Origin: Emticicia sp031378345
Lineage (GTDB): Bacteria; Bacteroidota; Bacteroidia; Cytophagales; Spirosomataceae
Length of the DNA: 64,000 nucleotides
NCBI GenBank assembly: GCA_031378345.1
Contig: JANNDY010000032.1
Location: 1-64,000 of the forward strand
Direction: 5' to 3'
Shown here: piece after piece, positions 60,842-64,000 of the stretch
Layout: each line of letters begins with the position of its first letter
Numbering within the stretch: the first letter of the stretch is position 1
Notes under the pieces: model-generated
Databases searched by the model: none
What the model was told of the DNA's origin: nothing
The model's input: the letters and a program-made list of their open reading frames with translations, nothing else
Translations under genes and position numbers: made by a program

Positions 60842-61945
60842 TTATTCAAAAATATTTTTCCACTTTTCAATTTGATTTTTTATGTCAAATTCTAATGATC
60901 TATTTTTTATTTTTACTTTGTCTATTTTAATTAAATTTGTCTGAATTTTCAACATAAGTGCTGATAAATCTTTTGGATTAAAACTTTCAACAACACCGCC
61001 CATTCCTTCCTGCAAAAACTCCGAAATTCCACCCGAATTAAATCCAACTATTGGCTTTTGAAGAAATGCCGCTTCCATCATTACTAAAGGAAATGGGTCT
61101 TCACGAGCAATCAAAACAAAAGAGTCTGCAATATTCAAATAATCATAATATTCACCTGATTTTTCGTTGATTTCTATGAAATTTAGCTTTTCAAGGCTTG
61201 TTCTTTGACGAATATAATGCAAAACACCTGTGTTTTTAACATTTCCTAACCACACAATATAAGTGTTTTTGGGTAAATTCTCAAATAAATCAGGCACTAA
61301 ATCGTAGCCTTTTCGCATATTCATCGAACCAGACATCAGCCAAACATAAGCATCAGTTGGAATATTAAGTTCATCTCTTAGTTTTTCTGGACTTTGAGTA
61401 ATAACTACCTTTTCAATATCAATAAATTCATGCCTCAAAACAGTGTTTTTGTAACCCATTTGCTGAATTCTTTTTTCAACAATTGCCGAACAGCATATTA
61501 TTTTCTCGGCATTTTCAAATTGAAATTTAAAATCTTCATACAAAATTTCATCGTAAACACTAACCAATTCATGCACATGAACAAAATATGGAATGCCCAA
61601 ATTATGAGCTAAACGTGCAAATCGGGGCATTGTAATAGTATTTAAGTACCATTTGTCTGCCTTTATTTGTTTTTGTATATTAATAATTCTTGATTCTTCG
61701 GGTGTTCGTTTTAAGATTTTAAAGTAGATTCCTTCATAAATTTTATAAATAAACCCTTTTTTTGTTCGATTAATAAATGTTTCATCCGCAGTTGATTGGT
61801 TATTGAATAATTCTCCATTTTGGCAACTATAAATGGCTGTCTGAATTTTTCCTTTTAGGTGATTTAGTAAATACCAAAGCATCATTTCGGACCCTGTTCT
61901 TCCACCAGTAGGGGTTATAAAGAATATTTTCAAACCTTTATTCAT
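60842..61945 (-). CDS. Glycosyltransferase family 4
   Basis: A 367-residue GT-B enzyme with the same general plan as the other GT4 of the operon: TPTGGRTGSEMMLWYLLNHL at the start, GSMNMRKGYDLVPDLF, and AREDPFPLVMMEAAFLQKPIVGFNSGGISEF in the donor half. The two GT4 share the EDPFPLVMxEA motif and may be distant duplicates. It is 3 bases before gmhA and 22 after the GT2 gene. Specificity is unknown. Confidence 0.9.
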   Translation of the reverse strand: MNKGLKIFFITPTGGRTGSEMMLWYLLNHLKGKIQTAIYSCQNGELFNNQSTADETFINRTKKGFIYKIYEGIYFKILKRTPEESRIINIQKQIKADKWYLNTITMPRFARLAHNLGIPYFVHVHELVSVYDEILYEDFKFQFENAEKIICCSAIVEKRIQQMGYKNTVLRHEFIDIEKVVITQSPEKLRDELNIPTDAYVWLMSGSMNMRKGYDLVPDLFENLPKNTYIVWLGNVKNTGVLHYIRQRTSLEKLNFIEINEKSGEYYDYLNIADSFVLIAREDPFPLVMMEAAFLQKPIVGFNSGGISEFLQEGMGGVVESFNPKDLSALMLKIQTNLIKIDKVKIKNRSLEFDIKNQIEKWKNIFE

Positions 61946-61967
61946 AGATTACTTTAAAACTCAGAGA

Positions 61968-62945
61968 TTATTTGATTTTATAAAATGTTGGTATTTTAAA
62001 TAGAATTTTCCAAAAAAAGGAAGTAAAAGTTAAAATCATGCGAGCAAATTTTTTTTGATTTTCAAAATCTGAAAATGGATTTTTAAATTTCAAAATATTG
62101 GATACAAATTTCATTAAATAAAAGGTTGGAACCCAAAGCCAATAATGTAGCATTAGTAAAAAGAAATGTAAAACACCATATTGTTTCCTAATCCAGACGA
62201 TGTTTGATAATTGAATTTGTAGGTCAAAACGATTAAAATAAGTGTAATTTTGAGCTTCTTCGTAGCGTTCAGGCTTGCTTCCCCATTCTTCATGAATAAT
62301 ATTACATTCCTTAAAAACCAATAATTTTCCGAATTTTGACAAACGATTTCCCCATTCTGTATCTTCTCCATATAAAAAAAACTCCTCATCTAAACCGCCA
62401 GTTTTTTCAAATCCTTCTTTTCGAACCATCAAAAATGCCGCTGCAATATAATCTACTTGCTCTGGGTCATTATATTTTGTTGGACGAATTAGTTTATCAA
62501 TATATTTTTTGAATATTGGAGGAACAATCCAAAAATCTCTTCGAAATGTGAAAGTATGATAAAATGCTCGTGGAGTTAAATCGGGATATACTTGATAAGC
62601 ACCTCCTGCGATTGCATCTGGTCGAGCGTCTAATTTTTCAACACAAATATCAATTACCGGTTCAAAAAGTTTGGTGTCAGAATTTAGCAAAAGTAGATAT
62701 TTCCCATTGGCAATTCTCATTCCTGCATTATTTGCACGAGCAAATCCTGCATTGTAATTCATTGATAACCAGCGAGTTGCAGGAAAATTTGATTTGATAT
62801 AACCTTCGTCATTTCCTTTTGAGGCATTATCAACAATAATCACCTCGTAACTAACTTTTTTTGTGAATTGCTCAATTGTTTTGATACAATCTACAATGAG
62901 TTCAGGTGTCCGATAATTGACAATTATGATAGAAACTGATATCAA
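61968..62945 (-). CDS. Glycosyltransferase family 2
   Basis: A 325-residue GT-A enzyme. IIIVNYRTPELIVDCIKTI at the start, the LNSDTKLFEPVI motif (DxD-like Asp pair), GEDTEWGNRL near the middle, and hydrophobic stretches near the C-terminus fit the rhamnosyl/N-glycosyl-type GT2 family. The only usable start is TTG at 62943-62945, since a stop lies just upstream in frame. It follows the aminotransferase gene by 13 bases. Confidence 0.9.
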   Translation of the reverse strand: MISVSIIIVNYRTPELIVDCIKTIEQFTKKVSYEVIIVDNASKGNDEGYIKSNFPATRWLSMNYNAGFARANNAGMRIANGKYLLLLNSDTKLFEPVIDICVEKLDARPDAIAGGAYQVYPDLTPRAFYHTFTFRRDFWIVPPIFKKYIDKLIRPTKYNDPEQVDYIAAAFLMVRKEGFEKTGGLDEEFFLYGEDTEWGNRLSKFGKLLVFKECNIIHEEWGSKPERYEEAQNYTYFNRFDLQIQLSNIVWIRKQYGVLHFFLLMLHYWLWVPTFYLMKFVSNILKFKNPFSDFENQKKFARMILTFTSFFWKILFKIPTFYKIK

Positions 62946-62958
62946 AAGATGTTAAAGA

Positions 62959-64000
62959 TTAAAGATTTTGATTAATAATTGCTGCAATTTTTTCAACATC
63001 ATTCAAAGCCAAATCATAATATAATGGTAAAGATAATGCTCTTAATGAATTACTTTCGGAGACTGGACATGGATTATAGAAATCTAAGTAGGGGAGTTGG
63101 TTCAAGGAGGGATAAAAATACCTTCTTGGAGTAATTTTTTCAAGTGCCAATGCCTTTGTACTTTCTATTAATTTTGATTCAGATTCAAAAATAACAGGGT
63201 AGTAAGCATAATTATAGTTGAAATCTGGAATATTTTGAATTGGGCGTTCTAATATTTGCCAATTTAATAAAGAATCGTATTTTTCAGAAATGATTTTTCT
63301 TTTTTCAATAATATCAACAACTTTAGGTAGATTACAAAGCCCCATAGCTGCATGAAATTCTGAATTTTTGGCGTTGATTCCAATAGAGAAATGGTCATCA
63401 TGTTTGTGTCCAAAACTACGATAAAGTTCAAGTTTTGCATTTAATTTGCTATCGTGGCAAATAACTGAGCCTCCTTCTATGGTATGAAAAACTTTGGTTG
63501 CATGAAAACTACAAGTAGATACATCACCAAAAGCCAATACAGATTTTCCTTTATAAGTAGCTCCAAAAGCATGAGCACCATCATAAATTACCTTCAAATT
63601 ATATTTTAAAGCTAATTTTTCTATTTTTTCAACATTACAAGGACGACCATAAACATGAGTAGCCAAAATTGCCGATGTCTTTTCAGTTATTGCAGATTCA
63701 ATCAAATCTACATTAATATTAAAGGTGTTTGGCTCAATATCTACAAAAACTGGTTTAAGATTTTCCCAAAGAATTGAAGTCGTAGTAGCACAATACGAAA
63801 ATGGAGTTGTAATAATTTCGCCCTTTAATTCAAGGGCTTTTATAGCAATTTGTAAAGCAATTGTGCCATTTCCAACAAAAAGTAGGTTTTCTACTTCTAA
63901 ATAGTCTTTTAACTGACCCTCTAATTTTTTTACTAATGGTCCATTATTTGTAAGCCATGTGTTTTCCCAAATACCCTTTATTAGTTCGTGGTATTCTTCT
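62959..64000 (-). CDS. DegT/DnrJ/EryC1-family aminotransferase (partial, runs off the edge)
   Basis: The open frame continues without a stop from 62959 to the right edge; a TTG-started part only from 63705 would be wrong. 347 residues are visible. The PLP lysine is in SFHATKVFHTIEGG, with IYDGAHAFGATYKGK before it and the N-terminal part WLTNNGPLVKKLEGQL ... FVGNGTIALQIAIKALEL in the family pattern. These enzymes make amino-sugar nucleotides. It heads the glycan operon seen here; the true start lies beyond the window. Confidence 0.92.
   Translation of the reverse strand, partial: EEYHELIKGIWENTWLTNNGPLVKKLEGQLKDYLEVENLLFVGNGTIALQIAIKALELKGEIITTPFSYCATTTSILWENLKPVFVDIEPNTFNINVDLIESAITEKTSAILATHVYGRPCNVEKIEKLALKYNLKVIYDGAHAFGATYKGKSVLAFGDVSTCSFHATKVFHTIEGGSVICHDSKLNAKLELYRSFGHKHDDHFSIGINAKNSEFHAAMGLCNLPKVVDIIEKRKIISEKYDSLLNWQILERPIQNIPDFNYNYAYYPVIFESESKLIESTKALALEKITPRRYFYPSLNQLPYLDFYNPCPVSESNSLRALSLPLYYDLALNDVEKIAAIINQNL

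Noticed and set aside
63001..63705. Aminotransferase gene starting at a TTG at 63705
   Set aside because: The same frame continues without a stop to the right edge and the added residues fit the DegT family, so the gene is cut by the window and the TTG is an internal Leu codon.

Overview
The window is about 64 kb of an AT-rich chromosome from a member of the Bacteroidota, most likely of the order Cytophagales. The evidence is a full-length SprA (type IX secretion/gliding), a GldF permease, two DUF4199 proteins, a YbeY with the Bacteroidota-type motif, a sulfite reductase with a HEPN-like tail, and promoters of the TTTG / TAnnTTTG kind instead of E. coli boxes. Genus cannot be fixed from sequence alone. 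No rRNA, tRNA, CRISPR array, transposase or prophage was seen.

Layout. 1-5.2 kb: end of an unknown gene, then a minus-strand run MMPL exporter > ybeY > AraC regulator, and a meaB GTPase. 5.2-9.7 kb: an SDR oxidoreductase with a lipoprotein, ispD, queA and a PhzF-like enzyme. 9.8-25.4 kb: a minus-strand block with gldF, two DUF4199 membrane proteins, a dihydroorotase homologue that has lost most metal ligands, gcvH, the 7.2 kb sprA gene, ruvA, an outer-membrane protein, and an ABC ATPase/FtsX-type permease/DUF3299-like set. 25.6-31.4 kb (plus strand): 1-Cys peroxiredoxin, GH25 lysozyme, pgi, and a LysM protein built on a lytic transglycosylase that lacks its catalytic glutamate. 31.5-36.1 kb: a small surface-glycan group (Wzy-like polymerase, GT4, acyltransferase) and a secreted protein/small partner pair that looks like a toxin and its immunity protein. 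36.1-48.8 kb: SGNH hydrolase, a VWA/TPR (BatB/BatC-like) pair, purC, gltD-gltB, and two GH108-like secreted paralogues. 48.9-54.5 kb: assimilatory sulfate reduction (cysI, cysH, cysD, cysN) interrupted by a four-helix-bundle gene. 54.6-56.0 kb: ribonuclease Z and a STAS protein. 56.1-64.0 kb: a tightly packed glycan operon (DegT aminotransferase, GT2, two GT4, GmhA, two GT8-like and one GT9), running off the right edge.

How the parts work together. cysN/cysD make APS, the iron-sulfur CysH reduces it to sulfite, and CysI reduces sulfite to sulfide; no APS kinase domain is present. The same short palindrome lies about 30-40 nt upstream of both cysI and the peroxiredoxin start, suggesting one shared regulator. 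GmhA plus the GT9 enzyme points to heptose in the glycan made by the last operon. SprA and GldF belong to protein secretion and gliding.

The most striking feature is not a gene. At least fifteen arrays of degenerate 7-base (once 8-base) repeat units, in several sequence families, lie between genes. Many begin exactly at a stop codon, several form inverted pairs, one inverted pair brackets the gene inserted in the cys operon, and two arrays lie in frame inside cysN and cysI, where they encode NSEL-type peptides. The most interesting protein-level leads are the catalytically dead transglycosylase, the metal-depleted dihydroorotase and the candidate toxin/immunity pair.
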